From the NCBI GenBank assembly GCA_003165595.1, contig PLWQ01000010.1, positions 50,226 through 114,225 on the forward strand: DNA of 64,000 nucleotides. Reading direction: 5' to 3'. A program made the translations under genes and the position numbers. Under the pieces are notes generated by a model. That model did no database searches. It was not told the DNA's origin and worked only from the letters and a program-made list of their open reading frames with translations. The stretch comes from Fibrobacterota bacterium. GTDB lineage: Bacteria; Fibrobacterota; Chitinivibrionia; Chitinivibrionales; FEN-1185. This document shows, piece after piece, positions 1 to 9,239 of this stretch (position 1 is the first letter of the stretch; each line of letters starts with the position of its first letter).

Positions 1-2
1 AT

Positions 3-566
3 TGGGCGGTCTTTATGGACGCCCCTGCGTACCACTTTGCACTTGCCAGAGAATACCTGCAAAAAGGCGACAAATCGAAGGCGGCCGCCGAATTGAAAAG
101 GGGAAATACATTCTTGAATTTTGAAAAGAACCGCATTTCTTTTGCGGAAAAGCAAATCGAGGCGTTATCGAATGGCATATCATCCGGTAAGGAAAAGGAC
201 CTTGCCAAGCTGGATGCCGAGACATCGACGGCGCTCAACATCGTCAACCGCAAGTATGCCATGATTCCGGTTGAAATTGACGCGACTTCCGTTTTTGAGG
301 ATGCGTACAGGTACCATTTCGACATGGCAAAATCAAAACTGCAGGAAAACGACAGGGCCGGATCCGCTTCCGAACTCCGGAGAGTCGCCGCATTCCTGAG
401 GCTTAATGGCGCGTACATGGGCCACGTGGCAAATACCGAAATGGATTCGGCGGAAAATGCTTTAAAGGAAATGGCATCAAAAGTAGAATCCGGTACCGTC
501 AAGGACGTAAAAGAGTTGGAACAAGCGTTTGAAAAGGCGGTCTCGGTTGTTTCCAGGAAGAGATAG
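3..566 (+). CDS. Hypothetical helical protein, 5' end outside the window
   Basis: The frame is open to the left edge, so the start is not in the window; an ATG at 15 exists but is probably internal. The protein is built of two copies of a unit of about 80 residues: the first begins VFMDAPAYHF and the second VFEDAYRYHF, and both continue with a K/R-rich helix, a middle helix and a VNRKY/VSRKR end. The match of the two copies runs upstream of the ATG at 15, which is why I treat the gene as truncated by the window. No signal peptide or named domain is visible. The next gene, an HtrA protease, starts 18 bp downstream, so the two are probably co-transcribed and this may be a periplasmic stress protein; that is inference. 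Confidence 0.7.
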   Translation, partial: WAVFMDAPAYHFALAREYLQKGDKSKAAAELKRGNTFLNFEKNRISFAEKQIEALSNGISSGKEKDLAKLDAETSTALNIVNRKYAMIPVEIDATSVFEDAYRYHFDMAKSKLQENDRAGSASELRRVAAFLRLNGAYMGHVANTEMDSAENALKEMASKVESGTVKDVKELEQAFEKAVSVVSRKR

Positions 567-584
567 TGGAAGGAGGAAAATCCT

Positions 585-2156
585 ATGAAACGCGCCTTTT
601 CCCACAGCAGAAGCGCAAGTTTGTTTGTTGTTTGTCTATTGTCCTCCAGTCTCCTTTGTTCTCCGGGCAATTCCCAAACGCCGGTACCGGCTTCACCGCC
701 GGCGGTGTCCGGTCCGATCGCAAAAGCAATTGGATCGGACAATTTCAAGACCATATTCGCGGATATCGCGGCGAAGATAACGCCGAGCGTAGTGTCCGTA
801 ATTCTTACCAAGATCGACACGGTCGCTTATTCCCAGAATCCGTTCTACAATTTTTTCAACGACAGCTCAATGGACAACCCGTTTCAATTCTTTTTTGGCG
901 CGCCACAGCAGCAGCCCCAAAACAAAAGGGGCCCGGGAGTTGAAAAACGCGAATTCCGGCAGCAGGGGCTCGGCTCGGGAGTTATCGTCTCGGAGGATGG
1001 GTACATCCTTACAAACTACCACGTGGTTTCCGGCGCGAGCGAGATCCGGGTGAAACTGTCCGACGATCGCGCGTATGAGGCAAAAATTGTCGGCACGGAC
1101 TCGCTGTCAGATGTCGCGGTTATCAAGATCAAGGAAAAGGTGCACCATCTGCCCGTGGCCGAGCTTGGCGACGCCTCACAACTGCGGCCCGGAGATTGGG
1201 TGCTCGCAATAGGTAATCCTTTCAGCCTCACCTCCACCGTGACGCTGGGAATCGTGTCGGCTCTCGGACGCGAAGTAGGCAACCCGAACCTGTATCAGAA
1301 CTACATCCAGACCGACGCGGCAATCAATCCGGGCAATTCAGGCGGTGCGCTTGTCAACATTGACGGAAAGGTGATAGGCATCAATGCCATGATCTACACC
1401 CAGACCGGCGGATTCATGGGAATCGGATTCGCCATTCCCATTAACATGGCGCAAAAGGTGATGGACGACATAATCCATAAAGGGAAGGTGACGCGCGGGT
1501 GGATCGGCGTTTCTATTCAGAACATCAACGAGGCGACGCGCGAGGCCCTCAACCTCGGGGAACACAAAGGTGTCTTGGTGAGCGACGTTTACAAGAATCA
1601 GCCTGCTTTCGAGGCGGGAATCAAGCGCGGGGACGTCATCATTTCGATAGGCGGAAAGAATGTTGAGAATTCGAATCAGCTCCGCAACTCCGTGGCCGAC
1701 CTCGCGCCGGGCAAGGGCGTGCCGGTGGTTATCATCCGCAACGGCCGGGAACAGACGATAACACTAACGCCGAGGGAGCGCAATGAGAAGGAAATCGCCG
1801 CGCTCAACCGGGGCGAGGCGGGAAAGAACGAGAGTGCCGCCTCCGTAGTGAAGGAACAGCGCCTTGGATTTTCGGTCGCGAACCTCACCTCGGAACTCAG
1901 GAAGAAATACGGAATCGGCGAAAACATACGCGGTGTGGTGATCGAGACCGTGGACCAATTGCTGGCCGACGCCCGTGCCGGTCTCAAGGAAGGGGACGTC
2001 ATCGAGCAGGTCAAGGTGAAGAACAGCGACTTCCAGACAGTCGTATCGGTAAATGAATTCGACGCGATCGTCAAGAGTGTCAAGAAGGACGACTCGGTGA
2101 TGCTCCTTGTCGCGCGGGGAGAAACCACATTCTTCACTGCGTTCACGCTCAGGTGA
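585..2156 (+). CDS. htrA: DegP/HtrA-family periplasmic serine protease with two PDZ domains
   Basis: Periplasmic protease/chaperone of the S1C family that degrades or holds misfolded envelope proteins. The 523 residues start with a Sec signal peptide (a hydrophobic stretch at about 11-25). The trypsin-like domain has the catalytic triad His146 (in TNYHVV), Asp176 (in SLSDVAVIKI) and Ser252 (in NPGNSGGAL). It is followed by a first PDZ domain at about 300-395 and a second, more divergent one at about 425-523. Length and order match DegP/DegQ. An insert rich in Phe, Gln and Asn at about 84-113 corresponds to the flexible LA loop. An AGGAGG-type ribosome-binding site lies just before the ATG. 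It probably shares a transcript with the preceding gene. Confidence 0.93.
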   Translation: MKRAFSHSRSASLFVVCLLSSSLLCSPGNSQTPVPASPPAVSGPIAKAIGSDNFKTIFADIAAKITPSVVSVILTKIDTVAYSQNPFYNFFNDSSMDNPFQFFFGAPQQQPQNKRGPGVEKREFRQQGLGSGVIVSEDGYILTNYHVVSGASEIRVKLSDDRAYEAKIVGTDSLSDVAVIKIKEKVHHLPVAELGDASQLRPGDWVLAIGNPFSLTSTVTLGIVSALGREVGNPNLYQNYIQTDAAINPGNSGGALVNIDGKVIGINAMIYTQTGGFMGIGFAIPINMAQKVMDDIIHKGKVTRGWIGVSIQNINEATREALNLGEHKGVLVSDVYKNQPAFEAGIKRGDVIISIGGKNVENSNQLRNSVADLAPGKGVPVVIIRNGREQTITLTPRERNEKEIAALNRGEAGKNESAASVVKEQRLGFSVANLTSELRKKYGIGENIRGVVIETVDQLLADARAGLKEGDVIEQVKVKNSDFQTVVSVNEFDAIVKSVKKDDSVMLLVARGETTFFTAFTLR

Positions 2157-2675
2157 CGGGATCTTCGGCCTTTGTGCGACCCGTCCGGTGCGGTATCTCC
2201 GCGGGTCGCTGGAGGCCGACGTGGATTAAGAATCTCATCCGGGCTGTTTCCTGCACCTTTGTGGATCGCATGCGAGAATCGGTCAAGAACAGCTCCGATG
2301 TTGAGCCTGCAAAAGGTCCTGACGTGGAACACCCGGGCAGTTGGTGATTGGAACGAATCGAAAAGGAATTTGGAAACGAGTCGAAGGGATTCTTATTAAC
2401 TGGAAAGGAATTCCGGGAAACAATGATTCTTCTGAATCTGTGAACAACCACTCGACAGATATGTGAACAAATGCTGTGGCACAGGTATTGCATTCGCTAT
2501 AGTTTAGCGGTCGACTCAATCGTCTTGACCCCACAGGCGGCTTTGCTTCATCGCGCCAGATGCAACCGTGCAGGTCGCCACGAGCGAATATACTGCCGCG
2601 AATGGATTTTGCCATTTAAGATTATGGGGGAGGAATCATGAATTTTCAAAATGGTGCAACAAAAGGACATCTCGT
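2157..2675. other. Intergenic region, no gene recognised
   Basis: About 520 bp between htrA and the small membrane protein. Short open frames are present on both strands but none has a good ribosome-binding site, domain or sensible composition. The stretch probably carries the promoter of the following gene run; I cannot point to one with confidence. Confidence 0.5.
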
Positions 2676-2810
2676 ATGAACCATATGATGAACTTTTCAA
2701 ACGGATGGATGGGCGGCTGGATGGGTGGAGGAACGTGGCTTTGGACGACGATAGGCGTACTCGTGGTTGTCCTGCTGATCGTCGTTATTGTCAAACAACT
2801 CAAGAAATAG
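2676..2810 (+). CDS. 44-residue single-pass membrane protein
   Basis: A short protein beginning MNHMMNFSNGWMGGWMGGG, followed by one strongly hydrophobic helix (about residues 20-39, TTIGVLVVVLLIVVIV) and a Lys-rich end (KQLKK), so it is probably N-out/C-in. An AAAAGGAC ribosome-binding site sits 8-10 bp before this ATG, which is why it is preferred over the upstream ATG at 2568. The Trp/Met/Gly-rich N-terminus resembles small SHOCT-like or energy-stress membrane peptides, but I do not recognise a family. It lies directly before an aquaporin and a P-type ATPase and may act with them. Confidence 0.6.
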   Translation: MNHMMNFSNGWMGGWMGGGTWLWTTIGVLVVVLLIVVIVKQLKK

Positions 2811-2877
2811 CAAAAGGTTTTCACTTTATGGAAGAGGAATGCGGTGTGAAATCAGTGACGAGACAGACTTCAAATTT

Positions 2878-3645
2878 ATGTCGAATGAGCACATGCTACA
2901 CCGCCAGAGGCCGCCCGATTTCCTCGACTATTCGCTTGAATGGCGTCGTTTGTTTGCCGAGGCTTGGGGCACTTTCTTACTTGTCATGGTGGCGGCCGGC
3001 GCGGGTGTGGTTGCCGCAAAATCCGGTGGCGCGGTAACTTTGGAGATGGCAGTTGTCGCTCCAGGACTCATGGTGATGGCAATTATTTACTTCATGGGAA
3101 CAGTGAGCGGGGCGCATCTGAATCCGGCCGTCACTTTTGCTTTTGCTTTGCGCAGAAATTTCCCCTGGCGGCGCGTGCCTGGGTATATCCTCGCGCAGAT
3201 AGCCGGGGGTATCGCAGCGGCATTTTTTCTCAAAACGTTGTTTGGCACAACCGCTGCTTTGGGTGCAACTTTGCCCGGAAAACAAGTGAACGATTTTACA
3301 GCACTTGCCATCGAAATCGTTTTGACCACGGGGTTGGTAAGCACAATCCTCGGTACCGCATCGGGAGCCCGCAATATCGGCACCAACGGCGCTATTGCCG
3401 TGGGCGGATATATTGCCCTCGCGGGGCTCTGGGCTGCGCCGATCAGTGGAGCATCGATGAATCCGATTCGGTCTTTTGCGCCTGACTTTGTTCGCGGCAA
3501 TTTGAGCATTACATGGATCTATATCGTCGGACCCTTTGTTGGTGCTCTTATCGGGGTTGCTTTCGAATGGGTTCTCAAAGGAAAAGCCACAACCGCAGGT
3601 TCAATGGCGGCCCAGGGCACACTCCGCAAAACTGCAAAGAACTGA
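2878..3645 (+). CDS. Aquaporin / MIP-family channel
   Basis: Six-helix channel for water or small neutral solutes in the inner membrane. The first pore motif is NPAVTF at residues 82-87; the second is NPIRSF at 195-200, with Ile instead of the usual Ala. The Arg after the second motif (R198) that forms the selectivity filter is kept. The start is uncertain: the frame is open back to 2788 (overlapping the small membrane gene) and to 2839, but 2878 gives the usual short N-terminal tail before EWRRLFAEAWGTF. The gene ends 13 bp before the P-type ATPase and is probably in its operon. Glycerol or water specificity cannot be told from the sequence. Confidence 0.88.
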   Translation: MSNEHMLHRQRPPDFLDYSLEWRRLFAEAWGTFLLVMVAAGAGVVAAKSGGAVTLEMAVVAPGLMVMAIIYFMGTVSGAHLNPAVTFAFALRRNFPWRRVPGYILAQIAGGIAAAFFLKTLFGTTAALGATLPGKQVNDFTALAIEIVLTTGLVSTILGTASGARNIGTNGAIAVGGYIALAGLWAAPISGASMNPIRSFAPDFVRGNLSITWIYIVGPFVGALIGVAFEWVLKGKATTAGSMAAQGTLRKTAKN

Positions 3646-3658
3646 AAGGCTATCTATT

Positions 3659-6253
3659 ATGAAACCAAAGGTCCCCGAGTCAAATTCGAACACAAAAGAC
3701 GATTTGAAATCCCTGCCCCTTCCCGAAGTGGAAAAAAAACTGGGATCGTCGCCGGAGGGACTCACCCAAGCCGAAGCCCAGAAACGGCTGGCTGAATACG
3801 GGCCAAACGAAATCCAGGAAAAGAAGACCAATCCGCTGCTCAAATTCCTTTCGTACTTTTGGGGACCAATTCCCTGGATGATCGAAGCTGCTGTGATTCT
3901 ATCGGGCGTGGTGAGGCATTGGCCGGATTTTTTCATCATACTTGTCTTGCTGCTAGCCAATGCACTGGTGGGATTCTGGGAAGAACGCGAGGCGGGCAAT
4001 GCGATCGCCGCGCTCAAGTCCAAGCTGGCGGTTAAGGCCCGAGTGAAACGCGACGGGAAGTGGACAACGCCTGCGGCGCGCGAACTGGTTCCGGGCGACG
4101 TTATACGTTTGCGTCTGGGAGACATTGTTCCGGCCGACGCGCGATTGCTCGACGGTGATCCGGTGGAAGTGGACCAGTCCGCCTTGACAGGAGAGTCCTT
4201 ACCCGCAACGCGAAAGCCGGGCGATGCCGTGTTTTCCGGTTCTGTTATACGTCAAGGTGAAGCCGGCGCAATGGTATACGCCACGGGCGCAAAGACATAC
4301 TTCGGAAAAACCGCGCAGTTGGTGCAGGAAGCGCACACCGTCAGCCACTTTCAAAAAGCGGTTTTGAAGATCGGCAATTACCTGATTATTCTCGCTGTGG
4401 CTTTGGTTGCCGTGATTATTACGGTCGCCCTTGTCCGCGGCGATAAGATTCTCACGACTATTCAGTTCGCTTTGGTCCTGACTGTGGCCGCGATACCGGT
4501 TGCAATGCCCACGGTGCTGTCCGTCACCATGGCGGTCGGCGCCCGGCTGCTTGCGAAGAAAAAGGCGATTGTGAGCAAGTTAACCGCCATCGAGGAACTG
4601 GCTGGGGTCGACATACTATGTTCGGACAAGACCGGAACGTTGACGCAGAACAAGTTGACGCTTGGAGACCCATTCGGCGTGAATGGAATTCCTAGCGATC
4701 AAGTCATTCTTAATGCGGCGCTGGCGTCGCGCGCGGAAAACAACGACACCATTGACCTGGCTGTCCTGGGCGGACTCAAGGAAAAAGAAGCGTTAAAATC
4801 CTATAAAGTGGTTCATTTCCAGCCGTTTGACGCGGTGCATAAACGCACCGAAGCAACTGTCAAGGGCTCGGACGGAAAAGAATTCAAGGCGACAAAGGGT
4901 GCGCCCCAGGTGATTCTCGAATTGTCCGCCAATGCCGGCCAGGTGAAGGCGGCGGTGGATAAGGCAGTAACCGAATTTGCCGCCCGGGGTTTTCGATCTC
5001 TTGGTGTAGCTCGGGCGCAGGGAAACGGCCAATGGGAATTTCTTGGCGTGTTGCCCTTGTTCGACCCTCCACGGGACGATGCCAAGGCGACCATCGAAAC
5101 CGCAAGGAACATGGGCGTGAAAGTCAAGATGGTTACCGGTGATGCATTGGCAATTGCACAGGAGACCGCCAAGAAGCTCGGCATGGGCGCAAACATCCTC
5201 GATGCCGCCGGTCTGGGCGATTCGAAAAAGGAAGAGAATGCAGAGACTTCGGAGTCCATTGTCAAGGCCGATGGTTTCGCCCAGGTTTTTCCCGAGCACA
5301 AATTCCACATTGTAGATGTGCTGCAGAAACGAGGTCATATTGTGGGCATGACCGGCGACGGGGTGAATGACGCTCCTGCGCTCAAGAAAGCGGACTGCGG
5401 CATCGCGGTTTCCGGGGCGACGGACGCGGCGCGTGCCGCAGCGGCAATCGTTCTGATGACGCCGGGCTTGTCGGTGATCATCGACGCGATCAAGGAAAGC
5501 AGGAAAATTTTCCAACGCATGAACAGCTACGCGATCTACCGCATTGCCGAGACGCTTCGCGTACTGTTGTTCATGACGGCGGCGATATTGGTCTTCAACT
5601 TCTATCCGCTCACTGCGGTGATGATCGTGATGCTGGCGCTGCTCAACGACGGCGCCATTCTGTCAATCGCATACGACAACGTTCATTACAAGAACCAGCC
5701 GGAGGCCTGGAACATGCGCATGGTGCTGGGGATCGCAGCGGTGCTCGGCGTTATCGGCCCTATCGCCGCGTTCGGTCTGTTTTTCCTCGGCGACCGTGTT
5801 TTCCACCTCGATCATCCGCATCTCCAACCCATGATGTATCTGATGCTGTCGGTGGCCGGACATTTGACTATATTTCTTACGCGAACGCGCGGTCCGTTCT
5901 GGAGCATTCGCCCAGCGCGAATTTTGTGGATGGCCGTGCTCGGCACGCAGGTGCTGGCCACGTTAATCGCGGTCTATGGGTTTCTCATGCCGCCGCTGGG
6001 CTGGGGCTGGGCCGGGTTCGTATGGGGCTATGCGTTGCTGTGGTTTTTCCTGAATGACCGGATCAAGCTGCTTGCGTACCGGATTTTCGATCCGGTCAAG
6101 TCCAAGATCTCGCCAATAACGTCCGATTTGACGCCGCAGATTGCGGCACGGGCCTATGAACTTTACGAACAGGAAGGACGACGCGAAGGAAACGCCGCCG
6201 GGGACTGGGAAAAGGCGGAGAGGGAAATTCGTAAGGACAAGTTGCATAGGTAA
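3659..6253 (+). CDS. Plasma-membrane proton-efflux P-type ATPase (P3A)
   Basis: ATP-driven proton pump of the P3A group, known from fungi, plants, archaea and some bacteria. The 864 residues hold an N-terminal cation-ATPase segment (NPLLKFLSYFWGPIPW), the actuator motif TGES (in SALTGESLPATRKPGD), the phosphorylation site Asp323 in SDKTGTLTQNKLT, the nucleotide-binding region and the hinge motif GDGVNDAPALKKADCGIAV, then C-terminal membrane helices. The start at 3659 has a GAAAGG ribosome-binding site and gives the normal P3A length; the frame is open upstream to 3536 but that part overlaps the aquaporin. It uses ATP to export H+, consistent with acid or energy stress, and is followed 42 bp later by a polyphosphate kinase. 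Confidence 0.93.
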   Translation: MKPKVPESNSNTKDDLKSLPLPEVEKKLGSSPEGLTQAEAQKRLAEYGPNEIQEKKTNPLLKFLSYFWGPIPWMIEAAVILSGVVRHWPDFFIILVLLLANALVGFWEEREAGNAIAALKSKLAVKARVKRDGKWTTPAARELVPGDVIRLRLGDIVPADARLLDGDPVEVDQSALTGESLPATRKPGDAVFSGSVIRQGEAGAMVYATGAKTYFGKTAQLVQEAHTVSHFQKAVLKIGNYLIILAVALVAVIITVALVRGDKILTTIQFALVLTVAAIPVAMPTVLSVTMAVGARLLAKKKAIVSKLTAIEELAGVDILCSDKTGTLTQNKLTLGDPFGVNGIPSDQVILNAALASRAENNDTIDLAVLGGLKEKEALKSYKVVHFQPFDAVHKRTEATVKGSDGKEFKATKGAPQVILELSANAGQVKAAVDKAVTEFAARGFRSLGVARAQGNGQWEFLGVLPLFDPPRDDAKATIETARNMGVKVKMVTGDALAIAQETAKKLGMGANILDAAGLGDSKKEENAETSESIVKADGFAQVFPEHKFHIVDVLQKRGHIVGMTGDGVNDAPALKKADCGIAVSGATDAARAAAAIVLMTPGLSVIIDAIKESRKIFQRMNSYAIYRIAETLRVLLFMTAAILVFNFYPLTAVMIVMLALLNDGAILSIAYDNVHYKNQPEAWNMRMVLGIAAVLGVIGPIAAFGLFFLGDRVFHLDHPHLQPMMYLMLSVAGHLTIFLTRTRGPFWSIRPARILWMAVLGTQVLATLIAVYGFLMPPLGWGWAGFVWGYALLWFFLNDRIKLLAYRIFDPVKSKISPITSDLTPQIAARAYELYEQEGRREGNAAGDWEKAEREIRKDKLHR

Positions 6254-6295
6254 AAGCGTGCAACTCGCCCATTCGATGCAACAAAAGGGGAGAGC

Positions 6296-7159
6296 ATGAA
6301 AATCGATTCGAGTGATTTTCGCGTTCGGCCGGGAGAAAAAGTAAGACTTAAGAAATGGCGCACGCGGATCAAGCCTTACTACAAATCCAAGGAACACTAT
6401 CAGGAAATCCTCGTCGAGCACGTGAGGGAAATGAGCGCGCTGCAGAGCATGCTCTATGCATATGGCCGCTATTCGGTTCTGCTTATTTTCCAGGCCATGG
6501 ATGCGGCGGGCAAGGACGGCGTCATTAAGCACGTGCTATCGGGTGTCAATCCACAGGGCTGCGAAGTCTTCAGCTTCAAGCAGCCGAGCGCAGAGGATTT
6601 GAAGCACGATTTTTTGTGGCGCACCACATGCAGGCTTCCCGAGCGCGGCCGCATCGGCGTGTTCAACCGTTCCTACTACGAGGAGGTGCTCATCGTCCGC
6701 GTGCACCCGGAGATTCTCAAGAGCCAGGGGCTTCCCGATGACTTGCTCGACGAGAAGACAATTTGGAAGGAACGGTTTCGATCCATCGTGGACATGGAAG
6801 ATCATCTCCACCGCAACGGCACGCGAATCATCAAGGTGTTTCTTAACTTGTCAAAGGACGAACAGCGACGACGGTTCATCGAACGCATCGATGAGCCGGA
6901 CAAGAATTGGAAGTTTAGCCTGGCGGACATTCAAGAACGGGGTTACTGGAAGGATTACATGAATGCATATGAAGCGTGCCTGCATGCGACGAGCACGCAT
7001 CACGCGCCCTGGTATGTCGTCCCGGCCGATGACAAAGAGAATGCACGGCTGATTGTTTCCCGCATCGTTCTTGACGCGCTCAACGATCTCGAGATGTCGT
7101 ACCCCAAAACCACGTCGAAACGACGGCGGGAATTGGAAACGATCCGCAAACGTGTCTAA
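6296..7159 (+). CDS. ppk2: Polyphosphate kinase 2 family protein
   Basis: PPK2 enzymes move phosphate between polyphosphate and nucleotides (ADP to ATP or AMP to ADP, depending on class). The 287-residue single-domain protein has the Walker A-like motif AMDAAGKDG at about 67-75, the Walker B/lid region [13 protein letters not shown] at about 120-132 and the FNRSYYE core typical of the family. A GGGGAGAG ribosome-binding site precedes the ATG. It lies between a proton-pumping ATPase and a membrane protease; ATP regeneration from polyphosphate next to an ATP-consuming pump is a reasonable but unproven link. The substrate class cannot be assigned by eye. Confidence 0.92.
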   Translation: MKIDSSDFRVRPGEKVRLKKWRTRIKPYYKSKEHYQEILVEHVREMSALQSMLYAYGRYSVLLIFQAMDAAGKDGVIKHVLSGVNPQGCEVFSFKQPSAEDLKHDFLWRTTCRLPERGRIGVFNRSYYEEVLIVRVHPEILKSQGLPDDLLDEKTIWKERFRSIVDMEDHLHRNGTRIIKVFLNLSKDEQRRRFIERIDEPDKNWKFSLADIQERGYWKDYMNAYEACLHATSTHHAPWYVVPADDKENARLIVSRIVLDALNDLEMSYPKTTSKRRRELETIRKRV

Positions 7160-7200
7160 ATGATTTTAGCATCACACACTCTTCAAAGAAGGGACATTGA

Positions 7201-7842
7201 ATGGGCTTGACGCATTTGCTGTTTCAGAATCCGCTCCTGTTTGCCGCAGTCGCGGTGGCGCTGTTGTATTCCGTCATCGCCCATGAAGTGGCGCACGGAT
7301 GGGTGGCTCACCTGTTCGGAGACGACACGGCGCTGCGCTATGGGCGCCTCACGTTCAACCCGCTGCCGCATCTTGATATCATAGGAACACTGATGCTGTT
7401 CTTTGTGGGCTTCGGCTGGGCAAAACCCGTGCCCGTGAACTACGGGGCCCTGGAAAGGTCACGGTTCGGACTGATTGCCGTTGCCTTGGCCGGTTGCGCA
7501 ACAAACATTTTGATCGCCTTCGCGGCCATGGCTGTCCTGCAATTTTCCGCCATCGCCGCCATGCCGGAGCTTTCAACCATTCTCTCGGTTGTTGCGCGGA
7601 TAAACATCATCCTTGGAGCGTTCAATTTGATCCCGATTCCACCGCTTGACGGATCGAGAGTCTTGATGCGTCTCCTTCCGCCGGCCGGCCAGGAGGCCCT
7701 GGCGCGCATAGAGCCGTATGGATTCTATATTTTGGCTATTTTCCTTTTCACCGGCCTGCTCAATCCTGTAATCATGTTCATGCAGAACGTTATTTATGGC
7801 CTTATCTCACTTATTATCGGCTCGGTAAGGCCAGGCGTTTAA
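7201..7842 (+). CDS. M50-family (site-2-protease-like) membrane metalloprotease
   Basis: Compact zinc protease of the S2P/M50 group, 213 residues, with several membrane helices. The zinc-binding HEVAH motif is at residues 28-32, inside the first hydrophobic helix, and the third ligand lies in IPPLDGSR (Asp150), also within a hydrophobic segment. The NPLPHLD loop at 53-59 is typical of the short forms without PDZ domains. It follows ppk2 by about 40 bp and probably ends the operon that begins at the small membrane protein. Its substrate is unknown. The next gene converges on it. Confidence 0.9.
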   Translation: MGLTHLLFQNPLLFAAVAVALLYSVIAHEVAHGWVAHLFGDDTALRYGRLTFNPLPHLDIIGTLMLFFVGFGWAKPVPVNYGALERSRFGLIAVALAGCATNILIAFAAMAVLQFSAIAAMPELSTILSVVARINIILGAFNLIPIPPLDGSRVLMRLLPPAGQEALARIEPYGFYILAIFLFTGLLNPVIMFMQNVIYGLISLIIGSVRPGV

Positions 7843-7943
7843 CGAGTTGTATTGACAGGGCAAGCCCGCGACGGTTTTCCCCGCCGCCCCGGTCCTTTTC
7901 CGGGATTGCACATGTCAACATGGTTTCCGCACACGCCCGCCGT

Positions 7944-8480
7944 CTACTTCGCAAGGGCCTTCCATTCGTCGCGTCTGTTCTTGCCGCGGCAAATGTCGTC
8001 CGACACGGGACAGTTGGGAACGGCCGGCCGTTCTTTGCCGTAGGAAGTAATTTCCAGCCTGTCGCCCTTTATTCCATACGTGACGAGATACTCCTTTGAG
8101 GCACGCGCGCGGCGTTCTCCGAGCCCCATATTGTACTCGTCTGAGCCGATTTCGTCGGCATTGCCTTCAATCAAGATACGAACGTCGGGATTTTGCTGAA
8201 GAAAGGACCCTATTTTGCCAAGTGAAGCGATTGCGACATCAGACAATGAGTAATCGTTGAATTTGAAGTAAATGGGCACAAATATGCCTTTCATTTTGGC
8301 GTTGAGGGCTACCGTTTCGAATGAGTCGCTCAGTGCTTGAACTGAAGGCTCAGGAGCCTTTGAAGCGCTCGCCTGCGGACCTGCATTCGCTTCAACCTTT
8401 ACAACCTTCTTGTTGCAGCCGACCGAGAATACCAGAGCTGCGCACAGCACTGCGCTATAAACGACGATTCTACGAAACAT
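7944..8480 (-). CDS. pal: Pal-like OmpA-domain lipoprotein
   Basis: Peptidoglycan-associated lipoprotein, anchoring the outer membrane to the cell wall. A signal peptide ends at a lipobox-like FSVGC (Cys22). After a linker rich in Ala, Ser and Pro, an OmpA-C domain spans about residues 65-165 and holds the peptidoglycan-binding motif NADEIGSDEYNMGLGERRA, a variant of the usual N-x2-D-x2-G-x3-Y-N-x2-L-x2-R-R-A. A GGGAGG ribosome-binding site precedes the start. The usual tolB/tolQRA partners are not beside it. It may be one of several Pal/OmpA proteins in the genome. Confidence 0.88.
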   Translation of the reverse strand: MFRRIVVYSAVLCAALVFSVGCNKKVVKVEANAGPQASASKAPEPSVQALSDSFETVALNAKMKGIFVPIYFKFNDYSLSDVAIASLGKIGSFLQQNPDVRILIEGNADEIGSDEYNMGLGERRARASKEYLVTYGIKGDRLEITSYGKERPAVPNCPVSDDICRGKNRRDEWKALAK

Positions 8481-8572
8481 TTGGCCTCCCTTGAAATAAG
8501 TGTGTGTGAGTGATTGCGGTTACAATAGCCCGTTAGTAAAACATCTTACTTCCCGCCAATTCCCTTCCGCCC

Positions 8573-9139
8573 CTACAGGCCGTTCAAACTCTGTAGGGTC
8601 TCGATGAGTGCATTCCCCAGCGCGCTGCGAATCAGCTTCCCGGAATTTCGGCCCGAATTGAAAACGGCGCGGGATCTTTCACTGTCAATGTCAAAACTGC
8701 GCACGACCTGCGACGTGCGTGCATCGACCAACCCCACTCTCAATTGCACGGAAGCCGCAATGGTTTGATAGAAGAAATGCGGCGTTTCTTTTAGAGAAAA
8801 GCCCAGAATGGAAACACGGATGAGATATGTTGCGGAATTGCGATCCAGGGCGGCGGCCCCTTTCTTTTCGAGAAACGTTTGCAGCGACTGCTCGACTGCC
8901 GCCGCGGGCAGCGGATGGCAAATTATCGCCCTCGGATGACCCAGCCGGGTGTGCACATAGCCCACCAGCCCGGAATCGGCCCGGCCGCGAACGGTGTCGC
9001 TTACCACGTCGACAAAGAACTTCGCGCCGGCCTTCACATCAGGAAAACTGTCGTAATTTGCTATGGTGGGATCAACGGTCTGTTGATCCGCCTGGGCGGG
9101 AAGCCACGCGGAGGCGACAGCGAAAAGAATGAATCCCAC
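8573..9139 (-). CDS. Hypothetical secreted protein, possibly YajG-like
   Basis: I place the start at a GTG (9139) because it begins directly with a good signal peptide (GFILFAVASAWLPAQA) and because the longer open frame, to 9508, runs through two hairpin repeats that are unlikely to be coding. The mature part of about 165 residues alternates short beta-strands with helices (KAGAKFFVDVVSDTV, SATYLIRVSILGFSL, IRSALGNALIETLQSL), a layout like YajG-type lipoproteins, although no lipobox Cys is present. No enzyme motif is visible. It is co-directional with the Pal-like gene about 90 bp downstream. Confidence 0.55.
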   Translation of the reverse strand: MGFILFAVASAWLPAQADQQTVDPTIANYDSFPDVKAGAKFFVDVVSDTVRGRADSGLVGYVHTRLGHPRAIICHPLPAAAVEQSLQTFLEKKGAAALDRNSATYLIRVSILGFSLKETPHFFYQTIAASVQLRVGLVDARTSQVVRSFDIDSERSRAVFNSGRNSGKLIRSALGNALIETLQSLNGL

Positions 9140-9151
9140 AGCGACCGCATG

Positions 9152-9239
9152 CCTCGGAGCTTGCTCCGGGGCTAGCGAGCGACTATAAGTATGTCTTTTT
9201 TCCAGAGGGATGGAAGATACCTCGCAGCTTGCTGCGAGG
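9152..9239. repeat. Pair of REP-like hairpins
   Basis: Two near-identical inverted repeats with the same two-base loop. The first, 9152-9171, has arms CCTCGGAGC and GCTCCGGGG with one wobble pair. The second, 9220-9239, has arms CCTCGCAGC and GCTGCGAGG and is perfect. Both have the loop TT and lie 48 bp apart in the same orientation. Paired palindromes of this size resemble REP/BIME elements mobilised by RAYT transposases. They lie just upstream of the secreted-protein start at 9139. Confidence 0.6.
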
